The notes: generated by a model not told the origin, from the sequence alone. DNA of 64,000 nucleotides from Manihot esculenta (GCF_001659605.2 NC_035174.2:8862402-8926401); one strand, 5' to 3'; shown: positions 24,246 through 36,959, counted from the stretch's first letter. A program made the numbers and translations.

Positions 24246-26735
24246 TGTAATACCCGGCTAGATTCCGGTATCGGAACCCCTACCTTCCGGCGGAATCTCC
24301 GTTGGAATCTGGGATTTCGATGATGCCAGAGTCTTCTTGAAGGGTAAAAGGTGTTTTCTAAAATGTTTTTACTAATTTCATGTTTTTAAATGAAAAAGAT
24401 TTGAGTTTTGAAAAGAAAAGACCAGGGAGGTAATTGCCAGGTTCGGCCGCCGAAAAGTCAAGTTCGGCCGCCGAACATGGAAAGGTTTCGGGAGTGCCTT
24501 TGGCCTCTGAAAGCCTTATTTGAATGAACCAAGGTTCGGCCGCCGAACCTCAAGTTCGGCCGCTGAACATGCATGAGTTTAGGGGGCACGTTAGGCTGCC
24601 GAAGGTGGTTCAGCAGGCCACCTATAAAGAGCCCTCAGATCGGAAATGGGCGAGATTTCTCCCCATTCTCGAGCTCAGGTGAGTTTTGGTCCTCCTTTGG
24701 TCGTTTTCATGTTTTTCTCTACCCATCCTGCAAGTTTTCATGAGATCTACCCTGGTTTTGAAGTTTTGATGCTTAAAAGGGAGTTTTGGAGCTTGGAGGC
24801 TTTTGGAGCTTGGATCCTCCACACCTCCGAGTTAGGGATCACACCACCCCTCGATCTTCAAGAGGTAAGTGTAGATCCTTGCTTCCCTACTGTTTTTAAT
24901 GAAATTTTAGTGAGTTTAAGGATGTTTTGAAGGTTGAGTATGGGTAGATATGCATGTAGGGTTTATGTGGGTTTTATACCCAATGCATGTTTATGTGATG
25001 TTATGTTGAAAGTTTAAGTTAGTTTATACATGTGGGAGAGTGTATGCATGATTGGGAAAGAGCAAGTGAGATTATGGGGTGTTTTGATGATTTTGGCCTA
25101 TGTGGGTCATAAACTATCTATGCATGCTTTGGATGTGGTTTTTGGAGTTTGAATCTAGTTGTTAAGCTCCTTTATGCATGACTAAGGGTTTATGCTTGAT
25201 TTTGAGAAGTTTATGTATGTTTTTAGAGGTTGGATGCTTGTTTTGGGGGTTTGGGAGGCTAGTATGCACAAGGGCTGAGTTCTGGAAGAACTCAGGTTCG
25301 GCCGCCGAAGGTGGTTTCGGCCGCCGAACCTGCCTATGGATGCATGGAATGGCCGCCAAACCTTACCCCCGAAAGTTGTGTTTCAGAGCTGAAGTAGACT
25401 TTCGGCCGCCGAAAGTGATGTTCGGCCGCCAAAAGTGCATGACTTTCGTCTCTGGAGAAAGGGTTCAGCCGCCAAAGGCGCCCCCGAACCTGCATGACTT
25501 TCGTCTCTGGAAGGGACCTTCGGCCGCCGAAAGTGCCGCCGAAAGTGCCCTGTCCAGCCTTTTCATGAGTATTCTGTATGCATGTTTCTTTGATGTTTTA
25601 GGGGGTTTTTGGGGAGTTGTTTATGAGATGTTTAGGGTGTGTTTGGCACCTCACTGGAGTCCACCTGTGTAGGATCGGACCCAAGGAACCGAAGTGTCTA
25701 GCAATGTTAGCCGTTTCAGAGTCGGCCCAGAGCTAGTCAGAGGTGAGTGGAACTAAACCTAATGCTTTAAATAAAGAAATTAAATGTTTTTAGAGCATGA
25801 TCCATGCATTATAAATGCCATGATATGTATTAGGTTGTTTTGCATTAGAATCCACGAATATAATGCATTGCATAATATGTTGTTGATGTGGATGAATATT
25901 GGATGATCCTTAGCCCTCAGTATGAGATGAGATAATATGATATGAGATGACATGGTATGAGACAGAAAGCCCAGGTGTGGCCTAATCGCCCCTGGCGTAG
26001 TTGAACATGTTGTGATATGAGTTATGTAAGCGAGTACTAGGTGTGGCCTCATCGCCCCTGGTATAGTTGGACATATTTCAATATGTAGAGGGCTAATGGT
26101 GACAAGTTCATCCTTAATGTGATATGTTTGTGATGTGATGCATTCCATGATGGCATACTTGTAAATGAGCTGTTTTGCTAGTATGGTTTCCGCTCACTGG
26201 GCTTTATAGCTCACCCCTCTCCCTTAACCCCAGGTTTGCAGGGTCAGAGATAGTCAGGAGATCAGCAGGTTATGTCTATGGTCAGATTCATGTAATAGAT
26301 TAGTAGTGGACATGATGTAAGGTAAAGATATGTAATGAAATGTAAAATATTATGATGTAAATTAATGTAATGTAATAGATAGAGTTGTGCTTTGCCCAAG
26401 TGGTGTGGTTAATCCCTTGTATATGGTCATTATGTATGTCTTTAATGAGACAGGAAAACTAAGCTTATTTTATGTTGCCCCATTAGAGTTGTTGATGAGA
26501 ACTCTGGTGTTGGGGTTTATGATTATAAGTTTGTGCATGCACAGGTTAAGCTTGGTGTATGAAAGAAAGAAAAAGTTTACAGTTTTATGTTTTACAGTTT
26601 TTATGTTTATGTTTGATCATGTATGAGATTATACCAGATGTACAGGATGCATGTTAGGCTTGCTACGGGTCCTGGCGGCCTTAAGCCGATCTGGATTCTA
26701 GCGCCGGTAGCGGTCCGGATTTTCGGGTCGTTACA
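24246..26735 (+). mobile_element. Solo LTR 1, 2490 bp, inserted in element D
   Basis: Begins TGTAATACCCGG, ends GGGTCGTTACA, and is flanked by the 5-bp TSD ATTGC (24241-24245 and 26736-26740). Excising it restores the integrase reading frame neighbourhood of element D. A TATA box (TATAAA at 24623-24628) and a CT/GA-rich leader follow, as expected for an LTR promoter. It contains many copies of the near-palindrome TTCGGCCGCCGAA at about 24440-24560 and 25290-25540, and a repeated motif GTGTGGCCT.ATCGCCCCTGG at about 25976 and 26042. No internal region or second LTR remains. It is homologous to 42430-44635. Confidence 0.9.
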
Positions 26736-26866
26736 ATTGCTGGTTTAGAGGAGCATTTTTATTAGCCACAATTAAAAAAAAAATAAAGGTCAGATGATAC
26801 AAAAGTGCTCAATTTGTCAAACTTAGAAGGGTCATTCGTAGAATATGGGCTTATACACTCCATTAC

Positions 26867-28488
26867 TGATAGAGCCAAATTTAGACCCATTTTCTATATT
26901 GTTATTTATGTTAAATTACACATTTTCTGCCTAATTTTGTGGTTTTGATCTTATTTTGTAGAAAATTGAGTAAAATGGTAATTTGGCAAAAATGGCCTTA
27001 AATCTGCCCAAAAGAGAGCAAGCATAGTTTGCTCAATTTATTTGCCCAAACCAAAGTGAAGCTGAAATGAAGAGGAGCACAAATTGCTGACTCTCCAGGT
27101 TGTTTGCCCAAGCAAACTGGGCAAACAGTGAAGTAAAGCAGAAACAGTGCACAGACAGCAGGCAAGACAGCCTGTCAGCCCGCGCTGTTTGCCCGCACAA
27201 CTTGAGCAAACAAGAACCAGGGATGCAGACAGCAGAGATGATAGACAGCTTGCCCAGTCTGTTTGCCCACACAACTCGGGCAAACAGCACCAGCAACCAA
27301 CAGACAATAGATTCGCCAAACTTGGAGACCAAGTCATCAAGAGTCCTTTTTCACTCCAACCACGTGGGATAGCTCATTAATTCAGTAATACACCTCAGCA
27401 GTCTCTCCTACCTAATTAGGAAGCCAAAAATAAGAAAGACACAAATGCCCTTCAAGAATTCAAATCCAAAGAGGAAAAGGAGTCCCAACTCAACAAGGAA
27501 ACCTAAGGCAGCCTCTTCAAGCTATAAAAGGGCATTCAAACCAGCAAAGAAAATATATTCTAATCTCTCATCTTCGGGAAAGAGCTCCAGCAACCTCGTG
27601 CACCTCCAGCCGCACCAGCCGGCCCTTCCTCTTCCTTTTTCTTGCTTTCTTTCTTTTCTTTTATGTTTGTTTCAGCCATGAGTGGCTGAAACCCTTATTT
27701 CTAATTGAATATTAGGTGAAACTTTAGTTGATTATGGATTGAGAGATCTGAACATATTATGTTAACCTTTTATTTATCAATATTTATGCAATTTGATGCT
27801 GAATTCTATTGTTGCTTTGTTATTTAGATCAATAGGGCCCATTGATTCTTGATTGCAAAGTGATAATTTGTTAGTTTGGATAGTTTGAAGTCCGTAATTG
27901 CTTGAATTATTCAAACACAAGTAACCCTTGGTGTAAAAACTTAGGAAATTGCATGATCTAGTAATATCACCATACGTTTGGATAGCTAGAATTAGGTCTC
28001 TCTATTTCTTAATGCAATTAACAGTTGTTAGATGCCAAAGGCCCAAGGACGTTCCTTAGCAACTTGTTGATTAGTGGTTAATTAGAGGACGTTCCCTAAT
28101 TAACCTATGCTTAAGGAGGGATATGGAGGTGAGAAGCGTCTTCCACCTCTATAACTAATTTATTGAGTCAAATAAAAAGATATAAGTATCAATGATCAAT
28201 CCAAACAACTAAAGTGGATTCAATCCTTCAACTAGAGCTTTTTCTCATTATTGAATTCTCCTTACTTTATTACTTGCCTTACTTTGCTATTTTTAATTCT
28301 AGTTTCGTCATCAAACTTCAAAATCCCCCAATTTACTTTTATTGTCTATTTATTTACTTGGTCATTGATAGGAAAATAAATAAGTATCAATTTTCTGTGG
28401 ATTCGATCCTTTTGCCACTATCTACAGTTGTAAAATTGTGGATAACAAAAAAAGTTATTTTTGACCGGTTTTGACAACCGCACAGTCA
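26867..28488 (+). mobile_element. Solo LTR 2, 1622 bp, of a different family, inserted in element D
   Basis: Begins TGATAGAGCC, ends GCACAGTCA, TSD ATTAC at 26862-26866 and 28489-28493. Removing it joins integrase coding sequence on both sides. A TATA box (TATAAAAG at 27523-27530) lies in the expected promoter position. Repeated GGACGTTCC motifs occur at about 28048 and 28087. The ORFs seen at 27033-27372 in both directions come from a degenerate repeated motif (TTTGCCC...GGGCAAAC) and are not genes. Confidence 0.88.
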
Positions 28489-28493
28489 ATTAC

Positions 28494-29400
28494 CTATTCA
28501 AGAACACCATTGGGAGGACTCATCTATGGATTTTGTTCTTAGTTTTCCGCGTACTCAATGTGGATCGGATTCCATTTTCGTTGTCATTGACAAGTTCTCT
28601 AAAATGGTGCATTTCATTCCTTGCAAGAAGACTGATGATGTTTCTCCTATTGCAATACTGTTTTTCCAAGATATTGTTTATTTACATAGCATTCCTAAGA
28701 CCATTACTTCTAATAGAGATGTGAAGTTTTTAACTCACTTTTGGGTGACTTTATAGAAGCATTTTGGAACTGAATTTCGATATAGTAGTGCTGCTCATCC
28801 TCAAACTGATGGCTAAACTGAAGTGGTGAACCGCACTCTTGAAAATCTTCTTTATTGCATCTGCAATGATAAAAAACTGATTGCGATCTTGCTCGGCCCT
28901 AGTAGAATTTGCTTACAATAGTTCTACAAATATGTCACCTTTTGCAGTTGTATACAGGAAGATTTTAGTGCATACAGTTGACCTTATTGCCTTTCCTATA
29001 GGTTTTTATAACAGTATAATAACAAATAATTTGGCAAATCAGCATGCAGGCGTTTTCAAACAGGTACAGCAATATCTTACGGAAGCTAATGACAAGTATA
29101 AAACTGTAGCTGATAAATATAGGCGTTTCAAGTCTTTCAATATTAGTGATCAAGTTATGATATATTTGCGTAAAAAACGTGGTGGATGACAGAAAAAATT
29201 TAACCTAAAGAAGATTGGTGTATTTCAGATTGTTTAGAAGATTAGTGACAATACCTATATTTTTGACTTCCTAGATTTATGAAAATTTTCAAGACGTTAA
29301 ACGTGGCGGATCTATTTCAGTACTGCCCTACTGATGACAATTCGAGGTCGAGTTCTTTACCAGTAGAAGGGAATGACATGGAGTAATTAGTTTTGGATTT
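28494..29400 (+). pseudogene. Element D integrase pseudogene (C-terminal half)
   Basis: Integrase core blocks with the pattern [23 protein letters not shown] and HPQTDG...EVVNRTLENLL can be read with several stops (for example in QTDG-stop-TEV at about 28814). The C-terminal part continues in pieces to about 29385. Confidence 0.75.
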
Positions 29401-30114
29401 TATGAAAAATTTGGACCGAATTTAACTTCTGCTTATAATGTCCATTGGAGGTCTACAATAGTGTTTTGAAAAATGAATTTCAAGACGGACGATTTTAAAA
29501 AATGCGACGAGAACCACAGACTTATTGTAAAGTTCAAGACTCAAATTTTATCGTTTAAAGAGTCAATTTTACATTATAATTATTCTTTTATTTTTTAATA
29601 AATTTCCACATTATTATTTTTTATCATTATAAATAATCTTGCCTTAAATGTGTGGAGCACTTGGAAAATTCTCAAAGAAATTTCGATTTTTAATATTTTA
29701 TTTTTTGAATTTTTCCTTAATTAAAATATATTAATTAAAACTATTAATAGAGTCTAAATATTATATTGTTTCAATATTATTGAAAAAGAATATATTAACA
29801 ATAATATATGAAATTAGTACGAGTAATAAACTGCTCCATTTTTATATACATAGCCATAAACTTAACTTCAATCCACTGAAGACGTGGATTAAAGGCAAGT
29901 TTCTAAGAACAACAAAAGGCAGACGAGCAAATGAGCAGAAAAAGGAAAATTGAAATCATAAACAAGTGCAACTCCCATGCATCTAACTATGAGCATCAAT
30001 AGATCCATTAATCGCATTAGAAGTATATTACTTAGTTTTCAGTTATGAGATCAAGTGAAGATGAGGATATGTTGCTTTTCAGCAATACAAGCTCACTGTA
30101 ATGTGGCAGTGAAG
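29401..30114. other. AT-rich spacer and 3' flank of a receptor-kinase gene
   Basis: No gene seen. The last 200 bases probably include the 3' UTR of the minus-strand kinase ending at 30115. Confidence 0.45.
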
Positions 30115-32226
30115 TTAGTGGCTCAGGCATTGGTCATGGTTTTCCACTAGATTGGGCAACTCATCTAGAGGGTTCTCAATTCTCATTAGTTTCTCCAACA
30201 CCTCATCCATACTAGGCCTTAATTCCCTGTTTTGCTGCAAACACAGAAAAGCCAACTCTGCAACACATGTAGTCACTCTTTTAACTTCCTCATCTGAGTG
30301 ATACCCAAGACAAGGGTCGATCAACTCATCGAATGCAGATCGTTGAATTTTGCTCATTGCTAATTGAGCCAAATTAATCTCGTGGCGCTGCCTAGCTATG
30401 TCGACAGCAGGCATTGATGATAAGAGCTCAGCAAGAACAACACCAAAGCTATAGACATCACTCCTGTCAGTTAGCTGGTAACATTGGTAATATTCAGGAT
30501 CTAGGTAACCAGGAGTCCCTTGTGGGGCAGTTGAGATATGAGTAACATCATTTGGGAACAATCTGGAAATCCCAAAATCTGCAACTTTGACAGAGAAATA
30601 GTTGTCGAGGAGAATGTTGCTGGTCTTCACATCTCGGTGAATGATATCAGAAGCATGGAGGTAAACCAATGCACTAGCTGTTTCTATGGCAATCCTCATA
30701 CGAATAGGCCAGGTGAGCAGGCCAGAACTGGCTCGATCGCCATGGAGATGATCAGCAACAGTCCCATTAGGAACGTATTCATAGACAAGGAGGAGCTCAC
30801 GGCTGCGGCGTGAAGTGCATCCATAGAGGGCCACCAGATTTTTGTGGCGCAGGCGTGTCAGGATTTCGATCTCATTGAGGAATTGCTGAACCTTGTGGTA
30901 GTTTCGTTCGTATAGGCGCTTGACTGCAACTTCACGCCCATCTTGAAGTTTGCCTGGTTCAGAATGATCAGAAAATTCATAGTTTATTCAACAAGTTGCT
31001 AGCTTTCCTTTTAATTTGTTACTGATTGTGCCTAAAATCAATAAGATATATCATATATATCTTCTTACCATAGTGTACAATTCCAAAACCTCCATCTCCT
31101 AGTTCATTTTCGGAGGCAAAGTTATGAGTGGCTTCTACAAGTTCAATGTAGGAGAAGATGGAGACCCCAAAGAAGATATCGCTCCCTTGCCGATCTGACT
31201 TAGAGAATAGATCTGCAGAAGTGTTTCTGGGGAGAAGGTTGGAGGAACCATCTTTTCTTCTATTATATCGACGCCAGAAGAAAGTGACGACGACCATCAA
31301 AATTATCACAGAGAAAGTAGCACATATAATACCTAGAATACACAGTAGTGTTTAACTTTCTAACTAATGCTAGGTAGTTTGCGATGAATGTTGAAAAAAG
31401 AATTATTTGAGAAGTGCGAAAGCATATTACCTACTGTTTTCCATGCTCTGCTTCCGGATCCTGAATCAAAAGTACAAATAACTATATTGTTAGTTTAAAG
31501 ATTACAGAAATGACAAATTCAAATTGGCATATAGAAAAGTGTCTAAAGAAATATATGCCTCCACGCACCTTTGTGTCCTTGCATTGGATCCTTTAAGCTA
31601 ACAAGAAGAGAGAAGGTAGAAGTTAAAATTCGGAAAATGTCGTCATCAACATTGGTTATGTTGAGTGGGAGCTGCAGAGTTGAACAATCAAGCAGAGGAC
31701 TTGGAATACTTGCATTATCCTTGACAGTGTAATAGATTTTGAAGCCACCGCAACCATGAAACCTAAAATTATCAAGATCTCCAGACTCTACAGAGTCGTC
31801 GCATTTGTACATGGTTTTTAGACTGGAATTCATTTTAAAAGTAACGTGTGGGTGACCGGGAAGACTCAGATTGTTGAAGGACTCACAACTCCTGGAATTC
31901 AGGCGACCCTGGAGATCCATGTCAATAACCGAAAGATTAGTGGATAAATAGTTTACAGGGGAGAAGCTTTCGACTTGATACCAAATTGGATATCCCGTCT
32001 CATTCTCAAACTGGATCATCGGCATTCCCCTGGGCATATCGCAATCATTCAGCATAAGGGGACCGCACTCCTTAAATCCCTCTATAGTGAAAGGGTATTT
32101 GATCGGAGCCAGTCTTCCACAGTGAAACTCTGGGGGACAACCCTTGATAAAAGTAAAAACAGGGAGAAACAGAGCAAAGAGAAGAATAAAAGAGAAAGCA
32201 GCCATGGCCGGTGGAGTCACCAACAA
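30115..32226 (-). CDS. LRK10L-type receptor kinase, short ectodomain, RD kinase
   Basis: Minus-strand exons 31569-32226, 31431-31460, 31069-31332 and 30115-30953 join in phase to 596 aa. It has a signal peptide, a GUB_WAK_bind-like ectodomain (CGRLAPIKYPFT near residue 37) and several N-glycosylation sites. The first exon stops without the Cys-rich WAK_assoc tail that its paralogue at 16797-19711 has. A 30-nt mini-exon precedes the transmembrane segment at about 230-249. The kinase has Lys329 in VAVK, HRDVK with Asp425 and DFG Asp443, an RD kinase with all key residues. The ATG six codons downstream (MAAFSF) gives an equally good signal peptide and may be the real start. The promoter, first exon and mini-exon are duplicated at 48500-50150 in the chimeric gene. 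Confidence 0.9.
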
Positions 32227-33000
32227 GGTCTGTGATTCTCTTCATTTAGTCTATACGCTATAATATATGGCTATGGAGATGGTCTTTATCTGCTAAACAC
32301 GTTAGTTGACTTGACTTGGAAATTTTTACATGGAAGACTTGGGAATTTAGTATATAGACTTTTAGCATGGTGGGATATCCTTGTGAAATTTCGTGCTACG
32401 TGTACGTTGGTCCTCCACGACTCAGCTCATTACTTAATCGGAAAATTAGCGAAAATCGTTTTATAATGAGTTTTAACTTTTCAATATTATTTTTATAAAG
32501 AATATAAACCAAATTAGAGGGTGATCGTGATGCACTTAAATTTAGAAATAATGTATGAATTCAATCGTAAATTAATTTATAAATTTGTGGTAACTATAAG
32601 TTTTATTATGTAAATTAATTGTAGAAATTATATAAATTTTTAAATCATATTCCTATTTTAATTTATTTAATTATATTTCCAAAATTTTCGATAAAAACGT
32701 TTCTCTTAACCATTTTACAACTATAAATATCTTCATAGCCTTTTATTAAGAAAATCAACATTTTCCTTTAAATTAACGTTTCTAAAAAATTCTTGCAAAA
32801 AATTATTAAAATTTTGATAATATTATTAATATATTGAGAATTAAAATGTTATCATATATTACATTTATAAATAAAATAGAGATTTTTTTTAATGAAATAT
32901 TAACTTAATTGAAGTTAAATTTGCAAATAATTATAAATTCATAATATTTTTGTTGTAGATATTTATAATTTACTAGTATTAATCAATGTTTTAAATCATT
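31365..33000 (+). repeat. Duplicated block, copy 1 (promoter, ectodomain exon, mini-exon)
   Basis: Starts at TAATGCTAGGTAG inside intron 2 of the 30115-32226 gene and ends about 770 bp upstream of its start codon. It matches 48500-50150. Homology stops abruptly at both ends. Confidence 0.9.
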
Positions 33001-34394
33001 AATAGCATAACTATTATTTATATATATTATTTAAATTTTTTTAAATATATTTATATAATATTTTCATGGTATTATATAATTGTTTTTAATTTTTAATGTT
33101 GTTTTTATTTTGTTGATCTTAAAATTATACATTAATTTATCGTGTTTAATAAAATATTTTTTATTAAGTTAATTTCTTAAGAGTAAAATTTTTATTTATA
33201 TTTTTAAATAATAAATAATATTAAAATTATAATTAAATTTAAAATAATCTTTAAAAATAAAAGAATGTTATTCAAATATTATCTTAAATCTATTAATAAA
33301 ACTGAAAATTAATATCATCAATAAAATTAGGAGGATATTTAAGTGGATTTGGAGTATTATTCCTCTACACATAAACAACTATACCTAAAAAATTTAGGTA
33401 TGAAAATAATAATTTAATTAATAATTTAGAATAAAATATAATCTATTTAATAAATAAAAAAATAAAAATAAATTTATAATTTTATTTTCCTTGACATCAT
33501 ATTTCAAATTTTCAAAGTTTCTGGTGTGAAATCTTAATATTTTGAAATTTTAATAATACACTCTTTGATAAGGTAAATTAAGGAAGTGATTTTTCAAAAT
33601 TTTCATGAATATGAAAATAAACATTAAAATATAAGTTTTTCCTTTATTAAATTTTTTTTAAACATTTCAATAATATTATTAAATACGACGATTTCAATTT
33701 TAATTTCTTACAAAAAATTATATGTCATGAAATAAAAATTAAATATAAAATGTTAAAAAAATTATAATAAAATAATATTTATTTTTATATAAATTAATAT
33801 TAATTTTATTAATCCGCATCCTCTTCTTTTAAAAGATTCAATAGATTCAATTTTAAAAATCAATAATTTAATATTCTATTTTTTTTCGTACCTATAAATT
33901 ATCAATTAAACTTTTTTCTACATGGATTATATATTTTTTCTATTATTTTATTTTTTTATTATAATATTATTATCTGAAATTTATTATTTGAAATTAAAAA
34001 ATCTAAATAATTATATATAAAATTTAAGAATTACTGTATATTATAATTGAAGCGAAAATAATAAGTATTATGAGTTTCTCACCCTGCATGTATAAAATAT
34101 CATATAAATTTAAGAAGTACTATAAAAAAATAAAAAGTTCACAAATTCAATAAGAAATTGCTTTGATTAATTAGTATAAAACTTTTTCATTAATTTGGTA
34201 TATATAGAATTTTACTTAACAGTCACGTTGAGAGACTTAGTCATCTCAAATTTAGAATAAATTAAAATTAAATATTAAAAATATAAAATTTTTTATATTT
34301 ATTTTAGAAAATAAATATCAAACGATTCACAAATAATTTTTTTATATTTATTTTAGACAACTTAATTAATTAATAAGAAAATTTCTTTGATTTT
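33001..34394. other. Extremely AT-rich spacer
   Basis: Long AT-rich tract with no ORF of note, between the kinase promoter region and the TSD of element C. Confidence 0.6.
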
Positions 34395-34399
34395 GTATA

Positions 34400-34833
34400 T
34401 GATGAACGCTAGATTTCTTCACCCCAGTCTAAGGCCGATCCCATTAGAACAGGCCCATTAGGACAGTTCCTAGTCTGAAGGCTTCTAAGCCCCTTCCGAG
34501 AATCGGGTCCAGCCCAGCTCAAAGACCGGACCCCAATTGCCTTGTGGGGCCATTCGCCTCGAGCCCAGCTCAGCCCATTCGCCTTGTGGGACCATCCGCA
34601 TGTATACCCGGGAAGAATCAGGGGGCCGTTACGCATGGGGCAGAGATCTGATTCCCTCGTACATTCGTATCAACGTAGCAGGGACAGGTGGTCTAATGAC
34701 ACACGTTCTATTACCCGTCACTAGTGGACAAAAGGAAACATATAAAAGGGTAAATACTCTCCCCTAAAGGGGACTTTTTGCCTGTTTTACAGAACCCATT
34801 GTAAAACCCTATTTTCTGGATCTCAGATCACCA
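34400..34833 (+). repeat. Element C 5' LTR
   Basis: 434 bp, TGATGAACGC...CAGATCACCA. TATA box TATAAAAG at 34741. It is related to the reverse complements of the LTRs of elements A and B (shared GAAATCTAGCGGTCATCA-like and GGATCTCAGATCA ends). Confidence 0.9.
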
Positions 34834-34835
34834 AG

Positions 34836-34852
34836 TGGCGCCGTCTGTAGGG
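34836..34852 (+). other. Element C primer-binding site
   Basis: TGGCGCCGTCTGTAGGG, two bases after the 5' LTR, the same tRNA-Asp-like type as in element A with one change. Confidence 0.75.
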
Positions 34853-35557
34853 ACGAAGGGGATCTTGTCATCGCCGGAGTTCCACTCTTACAATACCCAC
34901 TGAGATCCACAATGGCGAACCACAACGAAAACAATCTCGCCAATACCCCTAATGACCTGGACTCTACTCAGGAAGGACAACAGTTCTCTTTTTCCAGTCC
35001 TACAACACCAAACAACCAAACACCCATCCCTTTCAACCCCTCACTAAGCTTGGCGGGGAATGCTTCCACCGCTACCTTATCCAACCAGGACCTCCAAACT
35101 ATGGCCCTCCAACTACAAAACACCGCCCACTGGTTGGGACAGATAATGCAACAACGGGGCCTTAGCACCCCAGCAAACGTATTACCAGTGGTAGAAGAGC
35201 TCCAGACGAAGGGGATCTTGTCATCGCCGGAGTTCCACTCTTACAATACCCACTGAGATCCACAATGGCGAAGCACAACGAAAATAATCTCGTCAATACC
35301 CCTAATGACCTGGACTCTGCTCAGGAAGGACAACAGTTCTCTTTTTCCAGTCTTACAACACCAAACAACCAAACACCCATCCCTTTCAACCCCTCACTAA
35401 GCTTGGCGGGGAATGCTTCCACCGCTACCTTGTCCAACCAGGACCTCCAAACTATGGCCCTTCAACTACAAAACACCGCCCACTGGTTGGGGCAGATAAT
35501 GCAACAACGGGGCCTTAGCACCCCAGCAAACGTATTACCAGTGGTAGAAGAGCTCCA
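34852..35557 (+). repeat. 353-bp tandem duplication of the gag leader and gag start
   Basis: Units 34852-34204+1000 (that is 34852-35204) and 35205-35557 repeat the leader and the first 98 or so codons of gag almost exactly. Since 353 is not a multiple of three, the first ATG at 34912 yields a frame that runs 114 codons and stops at 35256. The working gag frame begins at the second ATG, 35265. Confidence 0.9.
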
Positions 35558-36959
35558 GACCAACGAACCTCAACCTACCCACAACCATCCCCAAAAAGTT
35601 AACCATGAAACCGGAGAAAGGGAGAGAAGAGCTGGGGAAGAGGAAGAACCGGAGGCTAGGGTTCATGGAAGGAGGGTGAGAGAGATGATTGAGAACGATG
35701 GGGCCGACAGTTACTCTGCTGGAACAACCGGAAGAATGGGCAGCGAGACATGGGAGGAGGAGTACCGCCAGGAGAAGAAACTCAGGCAAGAGGAGGAAAG
35801 CGTAGACCAAAAGCTGCAAAAGATGAGAGAGCAGCTCTTGGCTGAGCTGGGGACGAAGGATCAGAACCAAACTATCTTGCCCACCTCTTCGCCCTTCTCG
35901 AAATGGGTACAACAGGAGACCATTCCCAAGAAATTTATGATGCCGCCTATGGCCGCGTACGACGGAGCTGGCAACCCCCGGGAGCACGTCTTGAACTATA
36001 AGACTTTCATGGAGCTGCAAACTCTTTCCGATGCCTTGATGTGCAAGGTATTCCCTACGACGCTCTCATGGCCAGCACGGGCGTGGTTCAACAGCCTCAA
36101 GGTCGGAAGTATCAGCAGCTTTGGAAATCTGGCCACTCGCTTCATCAGCCAGTTTATCGCCGGAGTGCCCGCAGATAGGAAGACGAGCTACCTGGAGACG
36201 ATAAGGCAAAGGAGAGACGAATCGCTCAGGGAATACGTTGCTCGTTTCAATACGGAGGCCCTGCAAATCCCTGAGCTCGATGAGGGAAGAGCTGTAGAAG
36301 CTATGCAGAAGGGGACGACCTCGGCCGAATTCTTTGGCTCATTGAGCAGGAAGCCTCCGACCTCACTGGCCGAGCTGATGAAGCTGGCTGAAAAATACAT
36401 AAGGCAGGACGATGCTTTGGTGACAAGCAGGTTCGCCAGGGGAGCAACAGAGAAGGGGAAAACACCAGAGGAAGGGAGATCAGAAAGGCACGAGAAAAAG
36501 CATGGAAAGAGGCCCGAACCGTGTAGACGACCCTGGGAGCGAAAGGACCAAAGACCTCTCCCTCCTTAGGTCCCTGAACAGAGATCACTCCCTCCAGTGG
36601 TTCCAGAGAAGCTGACCCCACTCAATGCCTCTAGAGACGAAGTGCTCATGGCCGTCCAGGACAAAGAGTTCCTTCAATGGCCCAGACCTATGAAAACGGA
36701 AGCAAACCAGCGAAATCTTGATAAATATTGTCAGTGCCATCGCACGCACGGCCACGATACCAATGACTGCTACCAGTTGATTGCTGAGATTGAAAGGTTA
36801 ATAAAGAGGGGACACCTCAAGAACTTTATAAAAAAACCGGAAGGACAAAGACCTCAGCCGAACCCAGCAGCGCAGACACCCAGAAAAATGGGAGCAGGGC
36901 CAGTGAACGATGGGTCCAGTGGAACCATTAATATGATTGTTGGAGGAACAAGAGGCTGA
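35265..36959 (+). pseudogene. Element C gag with one nonsense codon
   Basis: The frame starts at ATG 35265 and is open for 434 codons to a TAG at 36567-36569, then continues in the same frame to 36959. Element A has a Trp codon (TGG) at the equivalent place, so a single G-to-A change explains the stop. It contains the coiled segment QEKKLRQEEESVDQKLQKM, the capsid core (REHVLNYKTF) and a zinc-knuckle-like CQCHRTHGHDTNDC. The protein matches the gag of element A until the INMIVGGTRG segment just before the protease, where pol is lost. Confidence 0.9.

Larger units (their letters stand above)
21150..29400 (+). mobile_element. Element D: decayed Ty3/gypsy element broken by two solo LTRs
   Basis: Plus-strand gypsy coding remains in the order gag, protease, reverse transcriptase, RNase H, integrase, riddled with stops and frameshifts. 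Gag runs from about 21180. A zinc knuckle CYRCRQPGH at 21869-21910 has its last Cys changed to Tyr. In reverse transcriptase the YVDD box is now FNDI near 23180. RNase H spans about 23500-23960 and ends GHSNKVADALSRR. Integrase resumes after the first solo LTR (FYWPQLK-like) and after the second (SMDFVLSFP at about 28520 to HPQTDG at 28800). A short C-terminal tail ends near 29385. Domain order and integrase type suggest a chromovirus-like clade. LTRs of D itself were not found. Confidence 0.8.

Noticed and set aside
24246..26735. DNA transposon with terminal inverted repeats TGTAA...TTACA
   Set aside because: The inverted match is only about five bases, as in any TG..CA LTR end. The TSD is 5 bp, there is a TATA promoter in the element, and a second copy has the same ends. 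A solo LTR fits better.
27033..27380. ORFs of 77-100 codons in both directions in solo LTR 2
   Set aside because: Made by repeated TTTGCCC/GGGCAAA motifs in the LTR; no protein similarity recognised.
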